DNA of 64,000 bases from Aphodosoma sp044433285 (GCA_044433285.1 JAWXTU010000001.1:1-64000), one strand, 5' to 3'. Positions 17,756-26,929 are shown, counted from the first letter of the stretch. The notes: generated from the letters alone by a model not told the origin. Made by a program: numbers and translations.

Positions 17756-19051
17756 ATGATAAAAGGTAGAGTAGATATAATTTCGCTAGGTTGTTATAAG
17801 AATTTAGTAGATTCTGAGCAATTAATGGCTCGTTTTAAATCGTGCGGATATGATGTACAGCACGATTCGCATGATGTAAAAGGCGAAATAGTGGTGGTGA
17901 ATACGTGTGGTTTTATTGGCGATGCCAAAGAAGAATCAATAGAGATGATATTGCAATTGGCAGAAGCAAAATTGGAGGGAAAGATTTCTAAATTGTTTGT
18001 GATGGGTTGTCTTTCCGAACGCTATTTGTCTGATCTTAAAATTGAGATACCAGAGGTAGATGCCTTTTATGGTAAATTTAATTGGAGTCAGTTGATTTCG
18101 GATTTGGGTCATAATGTTGATGACTCTGCGCTCGAAGATAGAGTTCTTACAACGCCAAGTCACTATGCTTATGTGAAAATCGCTGAAGGATGCAATCGTA
18201 CGTGTTCGTATTGTGCGATACCTATTATTACAGGCAAACATAAATCACGTACTATCGAGTCTATCGAGAAAGAGGTGGAGGCGCTTGCGAAGTCGGGTGT
18301 TAAAGAGTTTCAGTTGATTGCCCAGGATTTGACCTTCTATGGTATCGATTTATATAAAAAGAATACTTTGCCTCAGTTAGTTGATCGTTTGGCGAAAATT
18401 GAAGGGGTGCAATGGCTTAGACTGCATTATGCGTATCCAGCCCATTTTCCTTTTGAATTGCTGACTGTGATGCGTGAAAATGATAATGTGTGTGCATATT
18501 TAGATATAGCTTTGCAGCATATTTCGGATAATATGCTTACTGCAATGCGACGTAATGTCTCAAAGGCAGATACATATGAGTTGATAAAACGTATGCGTGC
18601 TGAGGTGCCCAATATCCATATTCGTACGACACTTTTAGTTGGTCATCCAAATGAAACTGATGCTGATTTTGAAGAGTTGAAGCAGTTTGTGAAAGATATA
18701 GAATTTGACCGTATGGGAGTTTTTCCGTATTCTAATGAGGAGGGTACATATGCATATCTACATTATGATGATAATGTTCCCGAAGAGGTAAAACGACAGC
18801 GTGTGGATGAATTGATGCAACTACAGCAGGGGGTATCGGAGAGATTGAACTCTAGAAAAGTTGGACAGGTTATGAAGGTGATTGTGGATAGAGAGGAGGC
18901 AGATTATTATGTAGCACGTACCGAATTTGATTCTCCAGAGGTAGACGGAGAGGTTTATATAAATAAAAATGAGGTTTTACAAATCGGTGATTTTTATGAT
19001 GTTAAGATAACAGATGCTGATTTGTATGATCTGTATGCAGAGGTAGTTTAA
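17756..19051 (+). CDS. rimO: Ribosomal protein S12 methylthiotransferase RimO
   Basis: A 431-residue radical SAM enzyme that methylthiolates the conserved Asp of ribosomal protein S12. It has an N-terminal UPF0004 domain with SLGCYKNLVDSE and VNTCGF (cluster cysteines), the radical SAM motif CNRTCSYC (near 145-152) with AIPIITGKHKSR, and a C-terminal TRAM domain (about 365-431). It is co-transcribed with ftsY; the two are adjacent in many Bacteroidetes. Confidence 0.96.
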   Translation: MIKGRVDIISLGCYKNLVDSEQLMARFKSCGYDVQHDSHDVKGEIVVVNTCGFIGDAKEESIEMILQLAEAKLEGKISKLFVMGCLSERYLSDLKIEIPEVDAFYGKFNWSQLISDLGHNVDDSALEDRVLTTPSHYAYVKIAEGCNRTCSYCAIPIITGKHKSRTIESIEKEVEALAKSGVKEFQLIAQDLTFYGIDLYKKNTLPQLVDRLAKIEGVQWLRLHYAYPAHFPFELLTVMRENDNVCAYLDIALQHISDNMLTAMRRNVSKADTYELIKRMRAEVPNIHIRTTLLVGHPNETDADFEELKQFVKDIEFDRMGVFPYSNEEGTYAYLHYDDNVPEEVKRQRVDELMQLQQGVSERLNSRKVGQVMKVIVDREEADYYVARTEFDSPEVDGEVYINKNEVLQIGDFYDVKITDADLYDLYAEVV

Positions 19052-19060
19052 CTTTAATTT

Positions 19061-19082
19061 CGGGGAATTTTTAGATCTCCCT
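19061..19082 (+). repeat. Solitary family hairpin between rimO and the HU gene
   Basis: It begins CGGGGA at 19061 and ends TCTCCC near 19081, the right-arm hairpin of the family without the rest of the element. It starts nine bases after the rimO stop and ends nine bases before the next start codon. Confidence 0.65.
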
Positions 19083-19091
19083 TAGTATATT

Positions 19092-19376
19092 ATGAATAAT
19101 AAAGAGTTTAATGTCGAACTTTCACAACGTTTGTCGCTTTCTAAAAAAGAGAGTGCGGAACTGTTGAAGGATTTTGTAGATGAGCTAACCGTTAATATTA
19201 TTGATACAGATGGAGATGTCTCATTTTTATCGCTTGGCAATTTTGAGGTCAAAGAGAAGGGTCAAAAAATTCTTCTCAACCCAGTATCGAAATTAAAAAT
19301 GCTCATTCCCCCAAAGTTGGTTCTTAATTTTAAGCCTTCGGTCTCGTTAAAATCTAAATATAAAGGGGTCATCTAA
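19092..19376 (+). CDS. HU-family DNA-binding protein
   Basis: A 94-residue protein aligned to HU/IHF by its helical start (FNVELSQRLSLSKKESAELLKDFVDEL) and the beta region FLSLGNFEVKEKGQ. The DNA-binding arm is short and atypical (NPVSKLKMLIPPKLVLNFKPS); the PPKLVLNFKPS segment resembles the usual PxxxxxFKP end of the arm. It probably binds DNA in the nucleoid and may pair with the HU domain encoded 30 bases downstream. Confidence 0.85.
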   Translation: MNNKEFNVELSQRLSLSKKESAELLKDFVDELTVNIIDTDGDVSFLSLGNFEVKEKGQKILLNPVSKLKMLIPPKLVLNFKPSVSLKSKYKGVI

Positions 19377-19406
19377 ATAATTTGTTTCTTTTTTGAAAAA
19401 TAATTT

Positions 19407-20771
19407 ATGAAAAATAGATCTACATCAGATATAATCAAAGGTTTTGTTAAACGTAGTGGTCTTTCAAAAGAGGAGGCAACTAGGTTTGCTGCGGAGTTTC
19501 AGGCAATTTTTGAAGAGGCAATTTTAAATGATAAAATTGTTAAGATTTCAGGTTTAGGTACATTTAAACTCGTATTAGTCAATGCACGTAGGAGTGTTGA
19601 TGTGCGCACTGGTGAGTCTATTGAAATTGCTGAGCATTACAAATTCAGTTTTACCCCAGCACCACAATTAAGAGATCAAGTTAATTTGCCATTAGCCCAT
19701 TTAGAGACTGTAGAAATGGGAGGAGATGCTACCGCGTATTCAGAAGAGCTTGATGTAGATATGGAGGATAATTCAATAGCAGAAGATGCCGCTAATTTAG
19801 ATGCTGATCCGATGCAAAAGCTTACTACACAGGCAATTGAGATACAAAGTCTGCTTTCGGATATACAAGGTTTAGCTGGTGATGGTGATACGTCGGATGT
19901 TCTGGGTACTCTGGATGAGGAAATTAAAGAAGAGGTAAAAGTCGTAGAGGACGAAGTTAAAGAAGAGTTTATTGAAATGGTTCAACAAGAGGATAGAGAG
20001 GCAGTTGTTGAAACAAATGGTGATACAGAAAGGGCAGAAGTAGTCCAAATGGTTGAGGAACAAGAGGAAGAAACAGAAAGTATAGATATTATAAAAATAG
20101 AAGAGGAAGCCGAGAAAGAGAGGTTACGCCGAGAGGAGTCTTTGCGTAAAGTTGTAGAGGCTGTAAATGATGAAAATAACGATGGAGGAAAATTAAAGTG
20201 GCTATGGGTAATTTTATTGTTTGTATTATTATCAGTGTTGGCTTTTTTAATCTTATATAGTTATACAGATATTTTAGATAAATATTTTAAAAGTAGTGAT
20301 GCAACCTCTGATGTCAAAGAGCTTGTTGATACTAATTTAGACTCTAATTTCTCTGAAAATCTAGCCGATTCTGTAATTCAAATTGAGACAGATTTAACTG
20401 TAGTAGAAAGTATTGAAATGGGTAAATCTGAAGCGATTGGAGATGATGAACCCCAATCACCCCAATCAGCAGAGTCCGAAACAGCAACACCTACTACTTC
20501 TATTTTTGACGAAAAACGAAACTATTCAGACATAATAACTACGGTAACTGTTGAGCCTGGTAGCAGACTAACACTCATATCGCTTAAATATTACGGTAGT
20601 AAAGATTATTGGGTATATATCTACGAGGCTAATCGAGATATTCTTTCCACTCCTAATAACATAGAGATTGGTATGCATCTTCGTATTCCACGTCTGAATC
20701 CCCTTTTGATTGACACGAAAAATAGTGCCACAATCGCGTATGCAAAATCTCTCCAAGAGCTTTATTTATAG
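19407..20771 (+). CDS. HU domain fused to a membrane segment and a C-terminal LysM-like domain
   Basis: A 454-residue protein with three parts. Residues 1-95 are an HU-type domain (STSDIIKGFVKRSGLSKEEA ... ISGLGTFKLV, RRSVDVRTGESI, YKFSFTPAPQLRDQV). Residues 100-260 form an acidic, Glu-rich linker. A membrane helix at about 266-287 (WLWVILLFVLLSVLAFLILYSY) is followed by a Ser/Asp-rich stretch and a LysM-like domain at about 378-430 (TVEPGSRLTLISLKYYGSKDYWVYIYEAN ... GMHLRIP). The implied topology puts DNA binding in the cytoplasm and peptidoglycan binding in the periplasm, a physical link between nucleoid and cell wall. Its function is unproven. Confidence 0.85.
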   Translation: MKNRSTSDIIKGFVKRSGLSKEEATRFAAEFQAIFEEAILNDKIVKISGLGTFKLVLVNARRSVDVRTGESIEIAEHYKFSFTPAPQLRDQVNLPLAHLETVEMGGDATAYSEELDVDMEDNSIAEDAANLDADPMQKLTTQAIEIQSLLSDIQGLAGDGDTSDVLGTLDEEIKEEVKVVEDEVKEEFIEMVQQEDREAVVETNGDTERAEVVQMVEEQEEETESIDIIKIEEEAEKERLRREESLRKVVEAVNDENNDGGKLKWLWVILLFVLLSVLAFLILYSYTDILDKYFKSSDATSDVKELVDTNLDSNFSENLADSVIQIETDLTVVESIEMGKSEAIGDDEPQSPQSAESETATPTTSIFDEKRNYSDIITTVTVEPGSRLTLISLKYYGSKDYWVYIYEANRDILSTPNNIEIGMHLRIPRLNPLLIDTKNSATIAYAKSLQELYL

Positions 20772-20840
20772 GGTAGGTAATCTTTGTAATTATTATAAAT
20801 TTTTAACTCGCTAAATTGCTGGTAATTCAAAATTTAATAC

Positions 20841-20848
20841 TATTTTTG
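20841..20848 (+). promoter_or_regulatory. Probable -7 element of the MoxR/Bat operon
   Basis: TATTTTTG fits TAnnTTTG and lies about 40 bases before the moxR start. A TTG at 20816-20818 is 22 bases upstream, slightly long for the -33 element. Confidence 0.5.
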
Positions 20849-20888
20849 TCGTTATAAAAATAGAATATCTAATTTTTTAATTAACTTT

Positions 20889-21884
20889 ATGAGTGAAATA
20901 GTTGATATAAGAGAACTTAACGAGCGTATTGAGCGCCAAAGTTCGTTTGTTGATACCCTAATAATGGGTATGAATCAGACCATTGTTGGTCAAAAACATT
21001 TAGTAGAATCATTGTTAATTGGTCTTTTGTCTGATGGTCATGTATTGTTGGAGGGTGTTCCAGGTTTGGCAAAAACTTTAGCAATTAAGACGTTGTCTCA
21101 ATTGATTGACGCTAATTATAGTAGGGTGCAATTTACACCAGACTTATTGCCTGCCGATGTTGTGGGTACAATGATTTATAGTCAAAAAAATGAGAAATTC
21201 GATATAAAGAAAGGTCCTATTTTTGCTAATTTTGTATTGGCAGATGAGATTAACCGTGCACCAGCTAAAGTGCAAAGTGCCTTGTTAGAGGCGATGCAAG
21301 AGCACCAAGTAACAATTGGTGAGGAGACTTTCCCATTACCAAGTCCATTTTTAGTAATGGCAACACAAAACCCTATCGAGCAAGAGGGTACATACCCATT
21401 GCCAGAGGCACAAGTTGACCGTTTTATGCTCAAAGTGGTTATATCTTATCCTAAAAAAGAGGAGGAGCGTAAAATTGTTCGTGCACACTTAGCTGGTGGA
21501 TTTAATGAAGTTAAGCCAGTTTTGAGTGTAAATGATATAATTAAAGCTCGTGAGGTGGTGCGTGAAATATATATGGATGAGAAGATTGAGAAATACATAG
21601 TCGATTTAATTTTTGCAACTCGTTTCCCAGACGAATACGGATTAAAAGATATGCAAGGGATGATCTCGTTCGGAGCATCTCCTCGTGCATCTATTAATTT
21701 GGCTCTTGCATCTCGTGCTTATGCCTTTATTAAACGTCGTGGTTATGTTATTCCTGAGGATGTACGTGCTGTAGCACATGATGTTTTACGCCACCGTATT
21801 GGTTTGACTTATGAGGCTGAGGCAAATAATTTGACCACAGAAGAGATAATTAATGAAATTTTAAATGCTGTAGAGGTGCCTTAA
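20889..21884 (+). CDS. MoxR-family AAA+ ATPase
   Basis: A 331-residue ATPase: Walker A GVPGLAKT (about 56-63), Walker B and following residues LADEINRAPAKVQSALLEAMQE (about 117-138), sensor 1 ATQNPIEQEGTYPLPEAQ and the C-terminal lid domain. MoxR ATPases act as chaperones for von Willebrand A (VWA) domain proteins. It is the first gene of the operon that continues through the Bat genes to 29526. Confidence 0.95.
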   Translation: MSEIVDIRELNERIERQSSFVDTLIMGMNQTIVGQKHLVESLLIGLLSDGHVLLEGVPGLAKTLAIKTLSQLIDANYSRVQFTPDLLPADVVGTMIYSQKNEKFDIKKGPIFANFVLADEINRAPAKVQSALLEAMQEHQVTIGEETFPLPSPFLVMATQNPIEQEGTYPLPEAQVDRFMLKVVISYPKKEEERKIVRAHLAGGFNEVKPVLSVNDIIKAREVVREIYMDEKIEKYIVDLIFATRFPDEYGLKDMQGMISFGASPRASINLALASRAYAFIKRRGYVIPEDVRAVAHDVLRHRIGLTYEAEANNLTTEEIINEILNAVEVP

Positions 21885-21911
21885 TAGTTAGCCAAATAGC
21901 ACTAAATTAGA

Positions 21912-22787
21912 TTGATATTGGAAACTAGTGAACTACTAAAGAAAGTACGTCAAATTGAGATAAAGACGCGCGGACTATCAAATAATATTTTTGCAGGTGA
22001 ATATCATACAGCCTTTAAAGGTAAGGGTATGACATTTGCAGAGGTTCGTGAGTATCAATATGGCGATGAAATAAGAACTATCGATTGGAACGTAACAGCA
22101 CGTTTTCAACACCCTTATGTAAAGGTGTTCGAAGAGGAGCGTGAATTAACTGTTATGTTGCTTATCGACGTCTCTGGTAGTCGGGAGTTTGGTACAGTAT
22201 CGTCGCTTAAACAAGATGTAATTACTGAAATTGCAGCTACAATTGCTTTCTCGGCAATTCAAAACAACGATAAAATTGGGGTCATTCTTTTTAGTGATAG
22301 AATAGAGAAATTTATTCCGCCTAAAAAAGGAAAAAAACATATTCTGTATATAATTAGGGAGTTGATTAATTTTAAACCTGAGAGTCGTAAAACTGATATA
22401 GAACTTGCCTTGCGTTACTTTACAAATGTAATAAAGAAACGTTGCACTGCTTTTGTAATTAGCGATTTTATTGTAGATGATCCCCTCGACGATGTTCTGA
22501 CTATAGCAAATAAAAAGCATAGTTTAGCTGTTATTAGAGTTTTTGATAAGCGAGATGCTCAACTACCTGATGTAGGCTTGATTAAGATGAAAGATGCTGA
22601 AACAGGTAAGAGGGTATGGGTAGATACATCACTGCGTAAGGTGCGTATGATGTATCGTAATTTATGGGAAGAAAAAAGACTTTTGTTGCAACAAAGTCTT
22701 AAGCGTGCTGGTATAGATGCTGTTGGTATAGAACTTGGTGAAGATTATGTTAAAGCGCTTATGCAACTTTTTAATATGAGGAAATAG
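21912..22787 (+). CDS. DUF58 protein (VWA-like), Bat operon
   Basis: A 291-residue protein of the DUF58 family: GEYHTAFKGKGMTFAEVREYQYGDEIRTIDWNVTAR is the diagnostic block, and LLIDVSGSREF supplies a metal-site-like DxSxS in a VWA-like fold. It is usually partnered with the MoxR ATPase. The start is taken as TTG at 21912, with another TTG at 21918; no ATG is nearby. It ends four bases before the next gene. Confidence 0.93.
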   Translation: MILETSELLKKVRQIEIKTRGLSNNIFAGEYHTAFKGKGMTFAEVREYQYGDEIRTIDWNVTARFQHPYVKVFEEERELTVMLLIDVSGSREFGTVSSLKQDVITEIAATIAFSAIQNNDKIGVILFSDRIEKFIPPKKGKKHILYIIRELINFKPESRKTDIELALRYFTNVIKKRCTAFVISDFIVDDPLDDVLTIANKKHSLAVIRVFDKRDAQLPDVGLIKMKDAETGKRVWVDTSLRKVRMMYRNLWEEKRLLLQQSLKRAGIDAVGIELGEDYVKALMQLFNMRK

Positions 22788-22790
22788 TGT

Positions 22791-23759
22791 ATGATTAAAC
22801 GTGTTATATTTTCTGTTATATTGTTTATTTCTACTGTGTCTGTTGGGGCACAGGTGTCCGTTTCTGCCTCTCTCGATTCTATAGCATTGTTTATTGGCGA
22901 ACAGACAAAATTAACGTTGCAAGTTAATCAACCTGCAGATCGTTTTGTGCAATTTCCTTTCTGTTCAGATACTGTTGTTTCTGGACTAGAAATAGTATCG
23001 TCGTTAGCTGTTGATACTCAGCGTTTAGACGATGGTTCTATACAAGTGCAAAATAGTTATCTGCTTACATCTTTCGATTCTGCTGTAATATATATTCCAC
23101 CTTTTGAATTTGTAGATGGAGAAGATACTCTTTTGTCTAACTCTCTATCTCTTAAAATAGTAGATATGCCAGTTGATACAACTCAACAAGCAATTGCAGA
23201 TATCAAAGGTGTATATTCCCCTCCTTTTAATTGGGCATATTTCTGGACAGTTTTTTCTATCATCTTCTTTTCTGTAGCTTTAATCGCACTTATTGCGTGG
23301 TTAATTTATAGATATATGAAAAATAGGGGTGAGGTAGTTGAAGAGGAGGAGGTGTATGTCGATCCTCGTACTGCATATCAAATAGCAATTGAGGACTTAT
23401 CAGACTTGCAAGAGCAAAAGCTTTGGCAGTCAGAGAAGTATAAGTTATATTATACTCAATTGACAGATATTGTACGTACGTATATCAAACGTAGATTTGC
23501 CATAGGAGCGTTAGAGCAGTCAACCGAAGAGCTTTTGACTGAATATAAAGATATGAAATTGCCAAAAGAGCAGAGTAAATCGATGACTCTTTTACGTGAT
23601 ATGTTGCAAATATCAGATTTAGTGAAATTTGCTAAATGGGTGCCAGTAGCCGAAGATAATGTTAGAATATTTGAACAGGCAAAAGAGTTTGTTGAGTTGA
23701 CAAAAATTACAGAGGAAGAGGTGGCTGAAAAGCAAGAGGATACTATTATAGAAAATTAG
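22791..23759 (+). CDS. Bat-operon membrane protein with periplasmic N-terminal half
   Basis: A 322-residue protein with a signal peptide (MIKRVIFSVILFISTVSVGAQ), a beta-rich periplasmic region (about 22-140), one membrane helix (about 147-172) and a helical cytoplasmic tail (about 190-322) that includes QIAIEDLSDLQEQKLW and YYTQLTDIVRTYIKRRF. The tail resembles the C-terminal part of BatD and DUF4381 proteins. It occupies the position of the gene found between DUF58 and batA in Bacteroides aerotolerance operons. Confidence 0.82.
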   Translation: MIKRVIFSVILFISTVSVGAQVSVSASLDSIALFIGEQTKLTLQVNQPADRFVQFPFCSDTVVSGLEIVSSLAVDTQRLDDGSIQVQNSYLLTSFDSAVIYIPPFEFVDGEDTLLSNSLSLKIVDMPVDTTQQAIADIKGVYSPPFNWAYFWTVFSIIFFSVALIALIAWLIYRYMKNRGEVVEEEEVYVDPRTAYQIAIEDLSDLQEQKLWQSEKYKLYYTQLTDIVRTYIKRRFAIGALEQSTEELLTEYKDMKLPKEQSKSMTLLRDMLQISDLVKFAKWVPVAEDNVRIFEQAKEFVELTKITEEEVAEKQEDTIIEN

Positions 23760-23769
23760 TTTTTATTGT

Positions 23770-24756
23770 ATGATTACATTTAATAATCCAGAATATTTGT
23801 GGGGTCTGTTGGTTTTAGTGCCAATGGCTATTTGGTATATTTTTAAAGAGTACCAATCTGCGGCTAGTCTTCAGGTCTCGTCTATATCTCAATTTTCAAA
23901 AATACCTAAGAGCAGACGTCAATATCTTTTTCATTTACTATTTCTTTTGCGTATGGCGGTAATATCACTGCTCATCGTTACAGTGGCTCGTCCACAGTCG
24001 AGCGATAGTTACAGAACCGAAACAACCGAAGGAATTGATATTATGCTTGCATTGGATATCTCAGGGAGTATGTTAGCTGAAGATTTAAAGCCCAATAGAT
24101 TAGAAGCGGCAAAAGATGTGGCTGTTGAGTTTATCTCAGATAGACCAAATGATAATATCGGTTTGGTGGTTTTTGCGGGTGAGAGTTTTACTCAATGTCC
24201 ATTGACTATTGATCATACCGCACTTATCAACCTATTTAAATCGGTTAAATCTGGAATGATAGAAGATGGTACCGCAATTGGACTTGGCTTGGCAAATGCT
24301 GTTAATAGAATTAAAGATAGCAAAGCAAAATCTAAGGTTATCATCTTACTTACAGATGGTTCGAATAATAGGGGTGATGTAGCTCCAATTACCGCAGCGG
24401 AGATAGCAAAAAGTTTTGGTGTAAGAGTATACACAGTTGGTGTTGGAAAACAGGGAATGGCTAGATATCCATTTCAAACTCCCGTTGGTATTCAATATCA
24501 AAATATACCAGTTGAGATTGATGAAGATGTTCTTAAAGAGATTGCACAAATGACAGGTGGTAGCTATTTTAGGGCTACAGACAATACAAAACTGCGCTCT
24601 ATTTACGAAGAGATTGACCAACTTGAGAAAACAAAATTAAACGTACAAGAGTATAGCAAACGCAATGAGGAGTATACAAAATACTTGTTGTTGGCATTTC
24701 TATTATTAGCGTTGGAGCAGTTGATACGCTATCTTCTTTTACGTCATTTACCATAA
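23770..24756 (+). CDS. batA: Aerotolerance protein BatA (VWA domain)
   Basis: A 328-residue membrane-anchored VWA protein. There are N-terminal hydrophobic helices (about 8-27 and 55-75), the MIDAS metal-site motif LALDISGSM (about 93-101) with GTAIGLGLANAV and LLTDGSNNRGD further on, and a C-terminal helix (about 300-325). BatA and BatB were linked to oxygen tolerance in Bacteroides fragilis, but the mechanism is unknown. They are expected to form a complex at the inner membrane with MoxR and the TPR proteins of this operon. Confidence 0.94.
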   Translation: MITFNNPEYLWGLLVLVPMAIWYIFKEYQSAASLQVSSISQFSKIPKSRRQYLFHLLFLLRMAVISLLIVTVARPQSSDSYRTETTEGIDIMLALDISGSMLAEDLKPNRLEAAKDVAVEFISDRPNDNIGLVVFAGESFTQCPLTIDHTALINLFKSVKSGMIEDGTAIGLGLANAVNRIKDSKAKSKVIILLTDGSNNRGDVAPITAAEIAKSFGVRVYTVGVGKQGMARYPFQTPVGIQYQNIPVEIDEDVLKEIAQMTGGSYFRATDNTKLRSIYEEIDQLEKTKLNVQEYSKRNEEYTKYLLLAFLLLALEQLIRYLLLRHLP

Positions 24757-24776
24757 TCCCTTAATAAAATATTATT

Positions 24777-25148
24777 ATGCGATACATATTTTTAATTATA
24801 GCGTTTGCCTCATCAATTTATTCATCGGCACAATTTCATGCTAACACTTTAGTAGTAGAATCTGCCGATACAACTAAATTTTATCTCTCTGTAGATGGGT
24901 ATATAGCGAATAGAACACCAGAAGTAAAAGTAACTGTGCCGCAGATATATTCGCAAGAGGTGAGTTTAAAGATAATATTTGCCGACTCTTCTTATGCTCC
25001 AATTAGTGCTGAAAATCTGATAATAGTACGCGAATCAACTAAAAAGAAAAGATTTACTCCACGCCCATACAAGGCGATATATCAAGTTACAGCAAAGAAA
25101 AAACGCTCTAAAATAAAATTAGTTAGCATCACCTCTATTGAGAGATAG
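24777..25148 (+). CDS. Small secreted protein inside the Bat operon
   Basis: A 123-residue protein with a clear signal peptide (MRYIFLIIAFASSIYSSAQ). The mature part is predicted beta-rich (TLVVESADTTKFYLSVDG, EVSLKIIFADSS) and ends in a very basic stretch (KKKRFTPRPYK, AKKKRSKIK). The N-terminal half resembles the repeat that precedes DUF4476 domains, but the similarity is weak. It sits between batA and batB, 20 and 31 bases from each, so it is co-transcribed. I cannot assign a function; see findings. Confidence 0.75.
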   Translation: MRYIFLIIAFASSIYSSAQFHANTLVVESADTTKFYLSVDGYIANRTPEVKVTVPQIYSQEVSLKIIFADSSYAPISAENLIIVRESTKKKRFTPRPYKAIYQVTAKKKRSKIKLVSITSIER

Positions 25149-25179
25149 GAGTTGTATAAATTGTAAAGTATAGAGTTAT

Positions 25180-26202
25180 ATGTTTAGATTTCAAAATCCT
25201 GATATGTTTTATCTGCTGATAGCAATTCTGTTGCTGTTCGCATGTTTCATATATAGTTTATATCTGAGAAAGAAAAGATTGCAGCTGTTTGGCGACCCAG
25301 AGATAATAAAGCAGTTAATGCCTAATGCGTCGTATACTCGCCCACGATTAAAATTTTATATTGTTGCTTTTGCAATGCTTTTGATTGTTATGGCGTTGGC
25401 GCGTCCGCAGTTTGGTTCGTCATTGCAAACTAATACAACAAAAGGAGTTGAGGCGATGATGGTACTTGATGTCTCTAACTCTATGATGGCAAATGATGTA
25501 CTACCCACACGTTTGGATAATGCAAAAATGCTATTGTCAAAATTGATAGATCAGATGCCTGATGATAAATTGGGGTTAATCGTTTTTGCAGGAGATGCCT
25601 ATATACAACTACCTGTAACTTCAGATAATGTATCTGCTAAAATGTTTTTGTCTACAATAAACACCAATTCAGTTCCGATACCAGGAACTGCATTAGGCAC
25701 AGCAATTGATTTGGCTATTAGTGCATTTGGCGATCAACAAAGCGATATAGGTCGCACAATTATTCTTATTACTGATGGCGAAAACCAAGAAGATGATGCA
25801 ATTGCAGCAGCAAAATTGGCAAAAGAGAGTGGTATCACAGTAAATGTGGTGGGTATCGGCTCTCCTCAGGGTAGCCCAATACCAGTGCAAGGCACAATGA
25901 GTTTTTGGAAAGATAGCGACGATAAAGTGGTGATATCCAAACTCAATGAGCAGATGTGTCAAGAGGTGGCGGCTGCTGGTGGCGGTAGTTATGTAAGGGC
26001 AGATAATTCAAATATTGCATTGAGGGTGCTCAGTAGAGAGATTGATGCAATGCAAAAAGGAAAGATGGAAGTTAAATCTTACTCTACATATGATGAGCAA
26101 TTTCACGTTATGGCTTGGATTGCAATGTTTTTACTTGTAGTTGAATTTTTTATTTTCTCACGTAAGAATAAAAAACTTAGTAAGATTAATTTGTTTGATT
26201 AA
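25180..26202 (+). CDS. batB: Aerotolerance protein BatB (VWA domain)
   Basis: A 340-residue paralogue of BatA. It has N-terminal helices (about 9-28 and 60-78), the MIDAS motif MVLDVSNSM (about 94-102), GTALGTAIDLAIS and the ITDGENQEDDA segment, and a C-terminal helix (about 312-330). The Ser at the third MIDAS position is kept (DxSxS), so metal binding is probably intact. The stop is 13 bases before the batC start chosen here. Confidence 0.93.
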   Translation: MFRFQNPDMFYLLIAILLLFACFIYSLYLRKKRLQLFGDPEIIKQLMPNASYTRPRLKFYIVAFAMLLIVMALARPQFGSSLQTNTTKGVEAMMVLDVSNSMMANDVLPTRLDNAKMLLSKLIDQMPDDKLGLIVFAGDAYIQLPVTSDNVSAKMFLSTINTNSVPIPGTALGTAIDLAISAFGDQQSDIGRTIILITDGENQEDDAIAAAKLAKESGITVNVVGIGSPQGSPIPVQGTMSFWKDSDDKVVISKLNEQMCQEVAAAGGGSYVRADNSNIALRVLSREIDAMQKGKMEVKSYSTYDEQFHVMAWIAMFLLVVEFFIFSRKNKKLSKINLFD

Positions 26203-26215
26203 AATAGTGTTGGAT

Positions 26216-26920
26216 ATGAGATGTTTAATGACAGTTATATTGTTGCTTGTTACTTTTTTTGCCTATGCTCAAAAAGAGAGTCAGCATGTAAATAAGGGCA
26301 ACAAATATTACGAAAATGAGAAATATGTAGAGTCGGAAGTGGAGTATCGCAAAGGATTAGAAAAGAATAGAGATAGTTTCTCTGGTAATTTTAATCTGGG
26401 CAATACACTTTTTCGTCAAGAAAAATTTGAAGATGCAGCAAAACAGTTTGAACAAGCTGCTGCATATGCTGATGGAGATAAAGAGAGAGTTGCAGCATCA
26501 TATCACAATCTTGGCAACTCTTTGCTTAGTGCAGGGCAGATAGAGCCGAGCATTGAGGCATATAAGCAGGCTCTCCGCAATAATCCTACTGATCACGAAA
26601 CAAGATATAATCTTGCATATGCAAAAAAGATGTTGCAACAACAAGAGGAGCAACAGCAGCAACAACAGGATAATCAAGAGCAAAACCAAGATCAAAAAGA
26701 TCAAGAACAACAACAAGATCAGCAGCAACAGCAAGAAAATCAAGAGCAAGAGCAACAACAGCAGGAGCAACAACAGCAGCAGTCTAATAACGAGATGACA
26801 AAAGAGAATGCAGAACAGATATTAGAGGCATTGCAACAAGACGAAAAAGAGACACAAGATAAAGTTAAAGAACAACAGGCAAAACAAGGCAAACGCTACA
26901 AAGTGGCTAAAGATTGGTAA
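26216..26920 (+). CDS. batC: Aerotolerance protein BatC (TPR, Gln-rich tail)
   Basis: A 234-residue secreted TPR protein. I prefer the ATG at 26216 over the open frame from 26141, because it places a signal peptide (MRCLMTVILLLVTFFAYAQ) at the N-terminus and avoids a 62-base overlap with batB; an ATG at 26228 is also possible. Three TPR units lie at about 25-135 (SGNFNLGNTLFRQEKFEDAA, ASYHNLGNSLLSAGQIEPSI). From about residue 140 to 192 the protein is nearly all Gln with Glu, Asp and Asn, encoded by mixed CAA/CAG codons. The C-terminal end is charged. Confidence 0.9.
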   Translation: MRCLMTVILLLVTFFAYAQKESQHVNKGNKYYENEKYVESEVEYRKGLEKNRDSFSGNFNLGNTLFRQEKFEDAAKQFEQAAAYADGDKERVAASYHNLGNSLLSAGQIEPSIEAYKQALRNNPTDHETRYNLAYAKKMLQQQEEQQQQQQDNQEQNQDQKDQEQQQDQQQQQENQEQEQQQQEQQQQQSNNEMTKENAEQILEALQQDEKETQDKVKEQQAKQGKRYKVAKDW

Positions 26921-26929
26921 TTTATTATA

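Noticed and set aside
26141..26215. Upstream extension of batC overlapping the end of batB
   Set aside because: The extension would bury the signal peptide and overlap batB by 62 bases; the ATG at 26216 gives a normal secreted N-terminus.
26498..26773. Minus-strand poly-Leu open frame
   Set aside because: It is only the complement of the CAA/CAG Gln tract in batC.
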